Source: CAWIHA01 sp963835855
GTDB taxonomy: Bacteria; Acidobacteriota; Terriglobia; Bryobacterales; Bryobacteraceae
Reading direction: 5' to 3'
Length of the DNA: 64,000 bases
NCBI GenBank assembly: GCA_963835855.1
Contig: CAWIHA010000034.1
Coordinates: forward strand, 25,381-89,380
The translations under genes were made by a program, and so were the position numbers. A model generated the notes under the pieces. It was not told the origin of the DNA, made no database searches, and saw only the letters and a list, made by a program, of their open reading frames with translations. Of this stretch, positions 1-8,718 are shown in pieces (the first letter of the stretch is position 1; each line of letters starts with the position of its first letter).

Positions 1-147
1 CAAGACGCAGCACGCCTGGCACAGGATCGTGAATGTGAATAGCAGGGAAAGCTCGCTCCGGGTGGAGTCTTCGAGACAGGCCGGGATGCGTGCCCCGCCA
101 CGCTCAACCAGAGCGAAGCGGCTGGATGGCCGTGGAGTTTCAGGCAT
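1..147 (-). CDS. possible start of an unrecognised gene running off the left edge
   Basis: A reading frame opens at an ATG at 147 on the minus strand and stays open for 49 codons to the edge of the window. A GAGG stretch lies about 10 bases before the ATG. The visible protein has a polar, arginine-rich start and then a hydrophobic stretch near the edge (LSLLFTFTILCQACCVL). It matches no family I know, and so short a piece could be open by chance in GC-rich DNA. Confidence 0.2.
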   Translation of the reverse strand, partial: MPETPRPSSRFALVERGGARIPACLEDSTRSELSLLFTFTILCQACCVL

Positions 148-178
148 GGCCGCTGTGCCTCATTTGGAACTGTAAAAG

Positions 179-325
179 TTAATTAACATCAGGTCTACAC
201 CGTACAGCCTGCGCCACCACCGAGCCTCGCGCCTCGTTGAAGAGCGCCCCGGCATAGTTCCTGGCGCAATCATCGAGTTCATATGGCAGCGGAAACGTCC
301 GATTTGGGTTCGGCAACATTCGCTT
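179..325 (-). pseudogene. C-terminal remnant of a GT39-like membrane transferase (tail duplication)
   Basis: The minus-strand frame ending with TAA at 179-181 contains NRTFPLPYELDD followed by CARNYAGALFN. The intact neighbour (347..1948) carries NRTFPLPCALDD followed by RARNYAGSLFD near its own C-terminus. The two DNA stretches (about 237-311 and 500-575) are clearly related but diverged. The fragment is closed upstream by a TAG at 326-328, so only about 48 codons survive. After the shared part the tail differs from the intact gene. This is a decayed partial duplicate lying just downstream of its parent. Confidence 0.6.
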
Positions 326-346
326 CTACGGCGCAGGGCGCGTTGG

Positions 347-1948
347 CTATCTCTGGAAGAGCATAATACTTAGTGTGTTGCTCCGGCTTTCGGAGTGTAC
401 CTGGTAGTGCCGCTGCGACAACTGCCACGTGATCCAGTTGGTCAGGTCGGACGGTTCGACTGCCACGAGAATGATATGAGGCCAGCTATGCAGCTCCCCG
501 TCGAAGAGCGAGCCGGCATAGTTTCTGGCACGATCGTCGAGCGCGCAGGGCAACGGAAAGGTTCGATTGCGGATGGGGTAAGCGAGCAGTGGAGCATACA
601 GGTAGGAACCCGCGTTGAGGGAATGCTCCCAGTCCATAGAGTTTGCTTGGACAAACCCGCTGGCTACCAAGACAGGGGCCGTGCCATTCGGGTCGATCCT
701 GGAAATTCGCTCCAATGTCGTGCGCCACCTACCCAGGGGTCCCCCCTCCTGCAACTGCTTCGCCGCGCCGCTCAGGCACACCAACGCGAAAACCGTCAGG
801 ACGCCGATCCGCGCCGCGTAGGTGCGCAAACGTGCAAAGAAGTAAGCGGAAAAGAGAATCAATCCGACGACCGCATAGAACATGTACCGCTCAACTAGCA
901 GTCCGTAACCCTTCAGGAGCGACGCAACGAACAGCACGACGGGGCCGGAGAGAGCCCAGAACACGGCAACCAGGGCCATACGCCGCGATTCTTCTTCAGC
1001 AGGACCGAACCAGTCGCCTAATATCAGTTCACCAGCGGCCACGGCCAGGAATCCTGCGGCTATGAGCGATGGCGGAAAGCACGCCTTCAGCAGATCGTCG
1101 GGACTGGGCAAGGCGGCGACAGAAAGTATATGAGCTTGTGCGAGTAGTGCCACGACGTGGCTGCGAAGCGGCAATAACGCGGCCAGCACCAGGGTGCCGG
1201 ACGCCGTTAGGCGCACCCATGGGACATCCAGCCCGTGCAGACGCCTGATGACGATGTAAGCCGCCGGCGTCAGGAGGAAGACGCAAAAAAGACAGTGGAT
1301 GTACGGAATCAGAATTGCACAAACGATAAACAATATCCAGCCGAAAAGACGTTTGCGGCAAAGCCAGGCATCCAACCCATACATCAGGCCGATGCATGCG
1401 GCCAGCGCCATCGCATAAGGACGGGCTTCCGTGGCATGGCGGATGATGCTTCTCTCACTGACAAATAGGACCAACGCCAGCCATCCCGCATTTTTTCCGA
1501 ACCAGCGTTCGGCAAGCCTGAAAAGGAAGTAGCCGGCCGCCAGCATCGCCAGGCACGACGGCAGCCGCAGCAGAAACTCCATGTGCTTCCCCGGGCCGAA
1601 ATAAAAGAACGAAGTCACGACAGCATAGAGCGCCGATTGGCTGGGGACATAGGCGCCGATCTCCAACGCCGGCCGCCAGCCGCGGTATGCCTGCCAGAAA
1701 GTATAGGTTTCATCGAGCCAGAAGCCGGCGAACAGCCGCGGCACCCACGCGATCGCTATGACGATCACGACCAACGAAAGAGCGTAGGCTCGAAAATATG
1801 AACTCAGGTGCGCCTCAACTTGCAGGAATCGGGGGGCCCCTGGCAGCGCGGCGTCATCAGATTGTTCCGGTGTATCGTGATCAGGCGCGGTGCGAAATCG
1901 AGAGGGTGAACCAAGCCGCGTTGGAAGCTTCTCACCGGCGTGCGTCAT
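347..1948 (-). CDS. GT39-like polytopic membrane glycosyltransferase (ArnT/PMT type)
   Basis: The protein is an integral membrane transferase of the dolichyl/undecaprenyl-phosphate sugar-dependent type, which would add a sugar on the outer face of the inner membrane. The first loop has the acidic signature FWLDETYTFW after the first membrane helix, as in PMT/ArnT proteins, and roughly ten hydrophobic helices follow with a soluble C-terminal part. The ATG at 1948 is chosen because it lies one base after the stop of the upstream gene; a longer frame reaching 2152 would overlap that gene by 200 bases. It is the last intact gene of the polysaccharide operon. The exact sugar donor and acceptor cannot be read from sequence. 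Confidence 0.75.
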   Translation of the reverse strand: MTHAGEKLPTRLGSPSRFRTAPDHDTPEQSDDAALPGAPRFLQVEAHLSSYFRAYALSLVVIVIAIAWVPRLFAGFWLDETYTFWQAYRGWRPALEIGAYVPSQSALYAVVTSFFYFGPGKHMEFLLRLPSCLAMLAAGYFLFRLAERWFGKNAGWLALVLFVSERSIIRHATEARPYAMALAACIGLMYGLDAWLCRKRLFGWILFIVCAILIPYIHCLFCVFLLTPAAYIVIRRLHGLDVPWVRLTASGTLVLAALLPLRSHVVALLAQAHILSVAALPSPDDLLKACFPPSLIAAGFLAVAAGELILGDWFGPAEEESRRMALVAVFWALSGPVVLFVASLLKGYGLLVERYMFYAVVGLILFSAYFFARLRTYAARIGVLTVFALVCLSGAAKQLQEGGPLGRWRTTLERISRIDPNGTAPVLVASGFVQANSMDWEHSLNAGSYLYAPLLAYPIRNRTFPLPCALDDRARNYAGSLFDGELHSWPHIILVAVEPSDLTNWITWQLSQRHYQVHSESRSNTLSIMLFQR

Positions 1949-1949
1949 G

Positions 1950-3503
1950 CTATTTGGAGCCGGGCAACAGCTTTCTTGCCCAGAGGGCATAGCCACAGTC
2001 ACTCGCGACCGAAGTGGGAACATATTCCCGCTGAATACGGCGGCCGGCGGAATCGAGAGCTTCTCTGATCTGCGGGAAACGAAGTGCGTCTGGATCGTCC
2101 AGCAGAACGGCCGCGGGATTCCACTCAACCAATGCCAGATGCGGGTCATCAAGAGCGCGTTCGAGCGCGGATGGGTTCCGCCTCAGCCACCAGGTGGTTT
2201 GCTCCGCGGTATTGACGACCGGAATGTTCGGGTACCTCCCGGAAATCCAGTACAGAAATGCTGGGGAGCCGAGACCCAAGATGTGTTTGCCCCGCGGGAC
2301 CCGTGACTGAAGCTCACGCTTCAATGCAATCTCCTGCCCGTAGTCCTTTACGCTGAAAAGCCGGGTATAGACGTTAGGCCGGTACAGATATGCGCTTGCA
2401 GCAATGACCGCCGTCATCCCGGCGGCAACAGCCAACAGGTGCGTGCGCGAAACGGATTTTAGTTGCGAAAGGTGCAGAGCAAAAATCCTTCCCATTAAAA
2501 TCGAAAGAAAGGCCGCTCCAGGGAAGACATAGTGAGAAGACTGTGTCTTCAGCAAACTGACGAGCGACGCAAGACCGAGCAGCAGGATCAGGAGCACCTT
2601 TCGATCGCTACGCACGCTTTTTCTCATGTGTGCAGGGCGCATGAAATAGCTGGCGATCGTAAGGAGGATGAAAACCGGGAACCAGAGCAGCTTTGTATAC
2701 AGTTTTATGGCGTACCTGGTGTTCGCAGGATAGTAGAGCAAAGGGTAGATGAAGTTCCAGTAAACGTGCTCGGCTCCGCGTCCCGAGGCGGCAAAGTACC
2801 AATAGGGCGCAAGCAACGTCGTGACACAGCCGCCTGCAAACGCCAGGGCCCGGCGCCAAAAAAGGCCCGGGGGTTCCTTATCGCCCCGGCCCAGCACGAC
2901 AATGTACAGGAGCGCGCCGAGCAGGTAGCACGCAACAATACTCTTGAACGCACAACCTATCCCCAGGATGGCGCCCGCCAGTGCGAAAGATCCCGAGCCG
3001 GTTTGGCGCACAGCCCCCGCACGGCCTGCGAGAAGATAGAATGCAGCCAAGCCGCAGAGATAACAGATCGTCTCGGGTTCGAGATAGTTCAGCTCCATAA
3101 ATGCGGCGCACAGGGCGACGAGCGCCGTACTGATGGCCGCGGCTGTGGTATCGAAGGTGCGCCGCACTACGCACCAAGTCGCTGCTAATGAGGCCGTGAA
3201 CAGGGATGTAACAACCAGCGACACGCCAGCGTGCGTTTGTGGAAGGCCACAACGGAAAAGTGCGCTCAAGAGCAAATACCAACCCCAGGATTTGGACGGC
3301 ACGAACGAGTACATCGAATAGCCATCGTTTAACGAACGGCCGATGACGAGATATTCGAGCGCATCAAATCCGTAGCCCGAGTTATACGCGAACAAATAGA
3401 AACCCGCGCTGGCTATTCCAATGGCCGTTGCGGCGACAACCGTTGCCCGGCGGGAACTGGTCTCGCGGCTTTCGGCAGGTTGCAGCCCGCTTGGGGGATT
3501 CAT
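1950..3503 (-). CDS. GT39-like polytopic membrane glycosyltransferase
   Basis: This is a second membrane glycosyltransferase of the same broad class as its downstream neighbour. An N-terminal helix (about residues 22-42) is followed by the acidic motif GYGFDALEYLVIGR, then by about ten hydrophobic segments and a soluble tail containing the motif GKHILGLGSPAF. The ATG at 3503 gives MNPPSGLQ and leaves a 16-base gap after the carbamoyltransferase gene; an extension to 3539 would overlap it. Tandem GT39-like genes at the end of a polysaccharide operon fit late decoration of a lipid-linked glycan in the periplasm. The substrate is unknown. Confidence 0.75.
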   Translation of the reverse strand: MNPPSGLQPAESRETSSRRATVVAATAIGIASAGFYLFAYNSGYGFDALEYLVIGRSLNDGYSMYSFVPSKSWGWYLLLSALFRCGLPQTHAGVSLVVTSLFTASLAATWCVVRRTFDTTAAAISTALVALCAAFMELNYLEPETICYLCGLAAFYLLAGRAGAVRQTGSGSFALAGAILGIGCAFKSIVACYLLGALLYIVVLGRGDKEPPGLFWRRALAFAGGCVTTLLAPYWYFAASGRGAEHVYWNFIYPLLYYPANTRYAIKLYTKLLWFPVFILLTIASYFMRPAHMRKSVRSDRKVLLILLLGLASLVSLLKTQSSHYVFPGAAFLSILMGRIFALHLSQLKSVSRTHLLAVAAGMTAVIAASAYLYRPNVYTRLFSVKDYGQEIALKRELQSRVPRGKHILGLGSPAFLYWISGRYPNIPVVNTAEQTTWWLRRNPSALERALDDPHLALVEWNPAAVLLDDPDALRFPQIREALDSAGRRIQREYVPTSVASDCGYALWARKLLPGSK

Positions 3504-3519
3504 GAGACTGGCTCGAATG

Positions 3520-5271
3520 TCAGACCGGACTTCCCTCAAACCTTGCTTCAGCTTCTGCCCCTGCGCCGCGATTCGATTTGGAAACGAAATACGGCCCCAG
3601 GACCAAAACGTCCATGTAAGTGCGGCGAAAACAATCCAGTGCTTCGGCTGGTGTATTCACGATCGGCTCGTTCTCGTTGAAGGACGTGTTCAGCAGCACG
3701 GGCACGCCTGTGAGTTCGCCGAAGCGGGCGATCAGTTTCCAGTAGAGCGGGTTTACGTCCTTCTCTACCGTCTGGAGCCGTCCTGTGCCGTCAGCGTGCA
3801 CCACGGCGGGAATGCACGCACCCCGTTCGGAGCGGACCCGGTAGGCAGCGATCATGAACGGCGAGGAATAACCCGTCTCGAAGTACTCCGGCGTGGCCTC
3901 GGCCAGTATCGACGGGCAGAACGGCCGGAAGGGCTCGCGATACTTGATGCGGCGGTTCAGCGCGTCTTTCATTCCGGCGCGGCGGGGATCGGCGAGAATG
4001 CTGCGATTGCCCAGCGCCCGGGGACCGAACTCCATCCGGCCCTGGAACCAGCCCACGATCTTGCCCTCCGCAATCTCCGCGGCGGTGCGGCGGAGCAGCG
4101 CGTCTTCATCGAGTTTCTCGTAGCGAAACCCGCAGCCGTCCAATTCGCGGAGGTTTTCGGCATCCGTGTATTCCGGCCCGAAATAGACGTGCCGCATGAC
4201 AAAAGAACGCGGATGGCCGAGCACATGGTGCCACACGTACAGCGCCGCGCCAATCGAGGTGCCGGCATCGTGGGCCGCCGCCTGAATGTAAACGTCGCTG
4301 AACGGTGTCTCCTCTGAAAGCTTGCCGTTCGCCGCGCAGTTCAGGGCCACGCCGCCGGCGAGACACAGCGCCTTGCGTCCCGTCTCGCGATGGACAAAGC
4401 GGAGGAACGAGAAGTAATTCTCTTCGAACACCGCCTGGACGGAGGCGGCCAGATCGGCGTGCCACGGTTCGATTTCGGAACGGGGCCGCCGCGGCGGGCC
4501 GAAGAGTTCGATCATCTTTTGAGAGAACACCGGACCGGCCACCGGCTCGCCGCCGCTCCAGGACATCTCCACGCCATCCGTGTGGTGAGTGAAGTAGCCG
4601 AGGTCCAGCATCGTACGCCCGTTCTCGGTGCGAACAACGTCGCGGACGCGTTCGAGGAACCGCGGCTCGCCGTAAGCCGCGAGGCCCATCATCTTGTATT
4701 CATCGCCGTACTTCGGGAAACCGAGGAATTGGGTGAAAGCAGTGTAGAACAAGCCCAGCGAGTGCGGGAACCGTGTCGAACCGCGGACCTCAAAATGATT
4801 CCCGGCGCCGGCGCCCCACATGGCGCTGGTGAAATCCCCGAAGCCATCGAGCGATGCCACAGCCGCCTCCTCGAAGGGCGACGCGAAGAAGGCGCTGGCC
4901 AAGTGCGCGCGGTGGTGTTCGACGTGGTGCAGCCGAACGGCGGAGCCAATCAAGCCGGCGGATTGAAGGTCCTGCTTAACCGCCGAGACGCGGATCGCAT
5001 TGCCGGCGCGGGATGCGGCTCTGTGCCATTGCCGCGGCCGGAGAGCGGCGAAAACTAGTTTGCCGATGAGGTGCGCGCGGGGATCGCGGGAGATCGCTAC
5101 GTGGTCCACGCCGCACCCATTCAGGCAATACCGCGCTGCTTCGATCGGCAGGCCGGCCCAGTGTTTCACCCGGTTGAAACGCTCCTCTTCCGCCGCGGCA
5201 ACTAATTGCCCGCCGGAAACGATCGCCGCCGACGAATCGCCGTGATACGCATTGAGGCCGAGGATGTTCAC
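3520..5271 (-). CDS. NodU/CmcH-family carbamoyltransferase
   Basis: The 583-residue protein matches the O-carbamoyltransferase family, which transfers a carbamoyl group from carbamoyl phosphate to a sugar hydroxyl through a carbamoyl-adenylate. The N-terminal Kae1-like domain begins with MNILGLNAYHGDSSAAIV and carries the metal-binding VEHHRAHLASAF. GGVALNCAANGKL follows, and the C-terminal YrdC-like part has FGPRALGNRSILADPR. Length and motif order are those of the full family. The start overlaps the end of the upstream GT2 gene by 4 bp (5268-5271), so the two are probably translationally coupled. In this operon the likely acceptor is a sugar of the exported polysaccharide; that is inference. 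Confidence 0.9.
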   Translation of the reverse strand: MNILGLNAYHGDSSAAIVSGGQLVAAAEEERFNRVKHWAGLPIEAARYCLNGCGVDHVAISRDPRAHLIGKLVFAALRPRQWHRAASRAGNAIRVSAVKQDLQSAGLIGSAVRLHHVEHHRAHLASAFFASPFEEAAVASLDGFGDFTSAMWGAGAGNHFEVRGSTRFPHSLGLFYTAFTQFLGFPKYGDEYKMMGLAAYGEPRFLERVRDVVRTENGRTMLDLGYFTHHTDGVEMSWSGGEPVAGPVFSQKMIELFGPPRRPRSEIEPWHADLAASVQAVFEENYFSFLRFVHRETGRKALCLAGGVALNCAANGKLSEETPFSDVYIQAAAHDAGTSIGAALYVWHHVLGHPRSFVMRHVYFGPEYTDAENLRELDGCGFRYEKLDEDALLRRTAAEIAEGKIVGWFQGRMEFGPRALGNRSILADPRRAGMKDALNRRIKYREPFRPFCPSILAEATPEYFETGYSSPFMIAAYRVRSERGACIPAVVHADGTGRLQTVEKDVNPLYWKLIARFGELTGVPVLLNTSFNENEPIVNTPAEALDCFRRTYMDVLVLGPYFVSKSNRGAGAEAEARFEGSPV

Positions 5272-6041
5272 GATCGTTTACGCTCCGGCCCTTCCTCAAG
5301 CAGGCGCATCGCCAGCAACGACTCAAAGGCAACTCGCTGATATGCGTACGCTAACGCGGCACGGCCTTTCAGCGGCCCCCCGGCGCGGAGATACGCGAGC
5401 GAACCCGCCACGAGCGGCATCAGTCCGGCCTTGCGAAGACAGTCCTTCCACCCGTTTCGGTCAGCGGAGCCAATGCGCCGCTGCTCGTCGAGAGAATAGC
5501 CGAGCTGCGATTGGACCCAGCGCTCGAGCGGTTTGCGGTCATCGTGAATCAAGGGCGTGGAAAAGCGGTACACAGGTCTGGGCGCGGAAAACTTGTGGTG
5601 GTGGCCCACCTGCCTGGCTTCGACCTCGCCGGGGCGGAAAATCCTCACATCGGGCGGGTAAATAGAACCGAGCAGGGAGCAGCCGTTCACACGGAACTCG
5701 AAAGGAACGATTGCGGAAGAAAACCGGCCCGGAAGAAATCGGGACGTCAGTTCGTTCACGAACTCCGGCAACGTCGCCATATCAGCATCTAGCGCGAGGA
5801 CCCACTCGGTATCGATGTTCGTTTGCCGGATGGCATACCGCCACTGCCCCCCGTAATCATCGAACGGCCGCACGCACCAGTCTGTATTGGGAAACGACCT
5901 GACAATGCGCTCGGTGCCGTCCGTCGATCGGGAATCGACCACGACGACTCGCCGCGCCCAACTGAGGGTCTCCAGTGTCCGGCCGATGTTCGGCTCCTCG
6001 TTCCACGTGAGGACGACTGCCGTAATGTCGGGCGCGTTCAT
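5268..6041 (-). CDS. family 2 glycosyltransferase
   Basis: This cytoplasmic GT-A fold transferase uses a nucleotide-activated sugar. It opens with DITAVVLTWNEEPNIGRTL, has VVVDSRSTDGTERI and the metal-binding LALDADMA motif (DXD), and resembles the WaaE/KdtX branch of GT2 proteins. The internal ATG at 6041 is preferred over 6050 because it forms an ATGA overlap with the stop of the upstream GT4 gene (6038-6041), the spacing seen throughout this operon. The C-terminal third carries hydrophobic helices that may touch the membrane. Sugar specificity cannot be deduced. Confidence 0.85.
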   Translation of the reverse strand: MNAPDITAVVLTWNEEPNIGRTLETLSWARRVVVVDSRSTDGTERIVRSFPNTDWCVRPFDDYGGQWRYAIRQTNIDTEWVLALDADMATLPEFVNELTSRFLPGRFSSAIVPFEFRVNGCSLLGSIYPPDVRIFRPGEVEARQVGHHHKFSAPRPVYRFSTPLIHDDRKPLERWVQSQLGYSLDEQRRIGSADRNGWKDCLRKAGLMPLVAGSLAYLRAGGPLKGRAALAYAYQRVAFESLLAMRLLEEGPERKRS

Positions 6042-7210
6042 TCGAGACACGCTGGCTTGCGCGCTATGCGCGCGTAGAGCGCGAGTAACTGGCTGACCAC
6101 GGCGTCCGGGGAGTACCGCCGGCGCACGAACTCGCGGCCGCGCCCGGATAACGACTGCGCCAGGCCGGCATCCCCGAGGACGCGTTCCATGGCCGAGGCG
6201 AGCGATGCGGGATCTCGCGGCACAACCAATGCTGCCCCGGCGCTCGCAAGCTCGGCCGCGATCCCAACCCGATCGGAGACGATTGCGGGCACGCCGGCCG
6301 CGATCGCTTCCGCCACCGCCACCCCGAAGCTTTCGGAATGCGATGGCAGGACGAATACGTCCGCGTCGGCGTATGCGGCGCTCTTGGCCTCGCCCTCGAG
6401 GAAGCCTGCCCAGACCACATAAGGCGCGATGCCGAGCGATTCCGTCAAGTCGCGGAGACCGGCCACAAATCTCTCATCACCGCTGCCGGCCATCACCAGC
6501 GCGGTATCCGGCATGCGGCCGCGGAGCCGGCCATACGCTCTGAGCAGCAGATCAATGCCCTTGGTGAGATCCAAGCGCGAGAGGAAGAGAATGATCCTCC
6601 GGTTTTCGAGCGAGGGAAACCGCTCGCGCAGGCCGCCGCGGGAACAGGCGGGAATGGGTCCGACCGGGTTGGCGATCACAACAGACTTGTCCCCGAAGCC
6701 GAACACGCCGGCCTCCCCGCGCTCCTGTTCGGTTGTGAAATGGATTGCGGAAGCCCCCGCGAGAATTCTCTTCTCGATCACTGCGAACGACAGGCGTTTG
6801 AGACGCGGGCGGCGGGTCTCCATGCCCCAGCGATTCAGAACGCCGAGCGGGCGTACGACGTACGGAACACCCTTCCGGTGAGCCCAATAGGCGCCGGCCG
6901 CCGTGGGATACGTAAATACGCTGTGAATGTGCACGACATCGAATCCGGCGACGTTGCGCCGAAGCCAGGAGGTCAGTCCGAACGACGTGGTATACAGGCG
7001 AGTCACACGCCGGAAATACCAGTAGGTGGCGCCATCCTCCTCACGCGGGATGCCGAGCGGCACCCGCTGGCGGGTTGGGCCATTGTCGTCCGTAGTGGCG
7101 ACATGCACCTCGACACCGGCGCCGCCAAGTCCTGCCGCGAACGCACGGACGGCCGAACTGGGGCCGCCCCGTATCGGCGACACAGAGGGGATTACGTGCA
7201 AGACTCTCAA
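6038..7210 (-). CDS. family 4 glycosyltransferase
   Basis: A GT-B fold retaining glycosyltransferase of 390 residues. The N-terminal Rossmann domain starts MRVLHVIPSVSPIRGGPSSA, with the glycine-rich acceptor-side loop. The C-terminal domain begins near IILFLSRLDLTKGIDLLL and has the donor-binding ESFGVAVAEAIAAGVPAI stretch with its EX7E glutamates. It overlaps the polymerase gene upstream and the GT2 gene downstream by 4 bp each. It would add one sugar to the undecaprenyl-linked repeat unit at the cytoplasmic face. Confidence 0.88.
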   Translation of the reverse strand: MRVLHVIPSVSPIRGGPSSAVRAFAAGLGGAGVEVHVATTDDNGPTRQRVPLGIPREEDGATYWYFRRVTRLYTTSFGLTSWLRRNVAGFDVVHIHSVFTYPTAAGAYWAHRKGVPYVVRPLGVLNRWGMETRRPRLKRLSFAVIEKRILAGASAIHFTTEQERGEAGVFGFGDKSVVIANPVGPIPACSRGGLRERFPSLENRRIILFLSRLDLTKGIDLLLRAYGRLRGRMPDTALVMAGSGDERFVAGLRDLTESLGIAPYVVWAGFLEGEAKSAAYADADVFVLPSHSESFGVAVAEAIAAGVPAIVSDRVGIAAELASAGAALVVPRDPASLASAMERVLGDAGLAQSLSGRGREFVRRRYSPDAVVSQLLALYARIARKPACLE

Positions 7211-8718
7211 CGGAACCTCAGGGCGGACGCTTTGTAGCCGATTGCCGGGGCCGCATTGCGCTTTCGTTGCAGCACCGGCCAGAAGGCAAGAAATGCAAAC
7301 ACGACGTGCTGAATCAAGTTTCCGAAATACATAGCCGCCTGCTGTTCGATGATGATGAGCCCCAGAATGAGCGCCAAGCCGACCGCCGAGGCGAATGCGC
7401 CGGCCCTCGGGTGCAGCAGAATATGCTGGTATGCCTCGAGGACGATTCCGGCGAGAACCATGATGAAGAACACGCCCGCCCAGCCGAAATTCATGTACGC
7501 TTCAGGGATCAAACCGGCGCCGATGGCGGTCCGTTCCACGTCTTCGCCCTCCTGGCTGATACCGTAAGCCACCTGATAGAAACGGTTCGCCTCGCTGGCC
7601 GTGGGCTTGCCCGGCCAGAGAAACCGTGGGATGAACGTAACCAGCAGATAGCGATAAGTTGCGCCCCGTTGGTACGGAACAACCTCGGGCGTCTTCTCAT
7701 AAATGAGGGCCGCCTGCGCGACCAGAGAGGCGCGGTTTACCAAGTGAGAGGAAAACGCGTCCAGGAGAATCCCAAAGTTTCGGTCAGCGACGGCCGACTC
7801 CCAACCCCGCCAGGACGCCTCCACGAAGAACGTCACTTTTTCAGGTATGCCGTCGCCGGACGTCCCGGGAATCCAGTAGCGTGCGCGGAATTCCCCTTTC
7901 CCGGCCTGGAGAAAGGCCGCCAGCAGGACGGCAGCAACCACGGGCAACATGGGTAGACGGCGCCGGTGACGCACGTAGCCCACTGCGGCGATGAGTAAGA
8001 GCCCGACACCAGCTCCCACCCATCCTGTTGCGATGCCACCGAAGAAGCGCACTACAAGGAAGACACCAATGAGGACCTTGTCCGGAGATGTGGCCCGGCC
8101 CTCGAGCCAGACCTGCCATAGTAACAGAAACGCCACCGTCGGAATGAATTCGAACAGGGCGCCCAGGGGCTGCCGCCATCCCTCACCCAAAATGTAAGAA
8201 GGGCTACCCGCGAGGGTAGCAGCGATGCCAAACAGCACATACGCCCGGATCAACCACCAGCGCCGGGGCGACCATGAAACATCCGGCAACCGCCACGCGC
8301 GGCGCCAACGCGCCGAGAGCCGCAACCGCATGCCAAGCAGCATACCCACCACGCCCAAAATAGCCATGGCGAGTGTGGCGGTGATGGATGAATCCTGCAC
8401 CTCGCTCCCGCCCGATGACATGGATTCGCGTCCCCCCCAAAACACGTATACCCCAAAAAAGAGGGCGTGCATCAAGGCAATGATTGCGAAGACGGGTAAC
8501 TGATAGGGCCGGGAAGACTGCCACTTTGCATAAGCGAGAGCGGCTATGGTAAATAGCGCATAAACCAGAACAACCTGAATAGGAATGATAGGATGCGGAG
8601 AGGTGATCCAGAGAAACGCCGTCACTAAAAACGGCCCGATCAGCCACAACAAGCTCAGTTGTTCACCCCCAACCGAGGCCCGGACCCGAAGTCGATTGGA
8701 GGGAATGGCGGGATTCAC
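7207..8718 (-). CDS. Wzy-like oligosaccharide repeat-unit polymerase
   Basis: A 503-residue protein with about eleven to twelve hydrophobic helices and a large periplasmic loop (about residues 275-395) containing RFLWPGKPTASEANRF and GAGLIPEAYMNFGW. The P-x-A-Y-x-N-F-G arrangement before the last helices is typical of Wzy/O-antigen polymerases. Such proteins join lipid-linked repeat units into polymer at the outer face of the inner membrane. Position among glycosyltransferases and a flippase supports this. Wzy proteins diverge strongly, so the call rests on topology, that loop and context. Start and end both overlap neighbours by 4 bp. Confidence 0.7.
   Translation of the reverse strand: MNPAIPSNRLRVRASVGGEQLSLLWLIGPFLVTAFLWITSPHPIIPIQVVLVYALFTIAALAYAKWQSSRPYQLPVFAIIALMHALFFGVYVFWGGRESMSSGGSEVQDSSITATLAMAILGVVGMLLGMRLRLSARWRRAWRLPDVSWSPRRWWLIRAYVLFGIAATLAGSPSYILGEGWRQPLGALFEFIPTVAFLLLWQVWLEGRATSPDKVLIGVFLVVRFFGGIATGWVGAGVGLLLIAAVGYVRHRRRLPMLPVVAAVLLAAFLQAGKGEFRARYWIPGTSGDGIPEKVTFFVEASWRGWESAVADRNFGILLDAFSSHLVNRASLVAQAALIYEKTPEVVPYQRGATYRYLLVTFIPRFLWPGKPTASEANRFYQVAYGISQEGEDVERTAIGAGLIPEAYMNFGWAGVFFIMVLAGIVLEAYQHILLHPRAGAFASAVGLALILGLIIIEQQAAMYFGNLIQHVVFAFLAFWPVLQRKRNAAPAIGYKASALRFR

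Noticed and set aside
347..2152. Upstream extension of the last GT39-like gene to 2152
   Set aside because: It would overlap the preceding gene by 200 bases; the ATG at 1948 directly follows that gene's stop.
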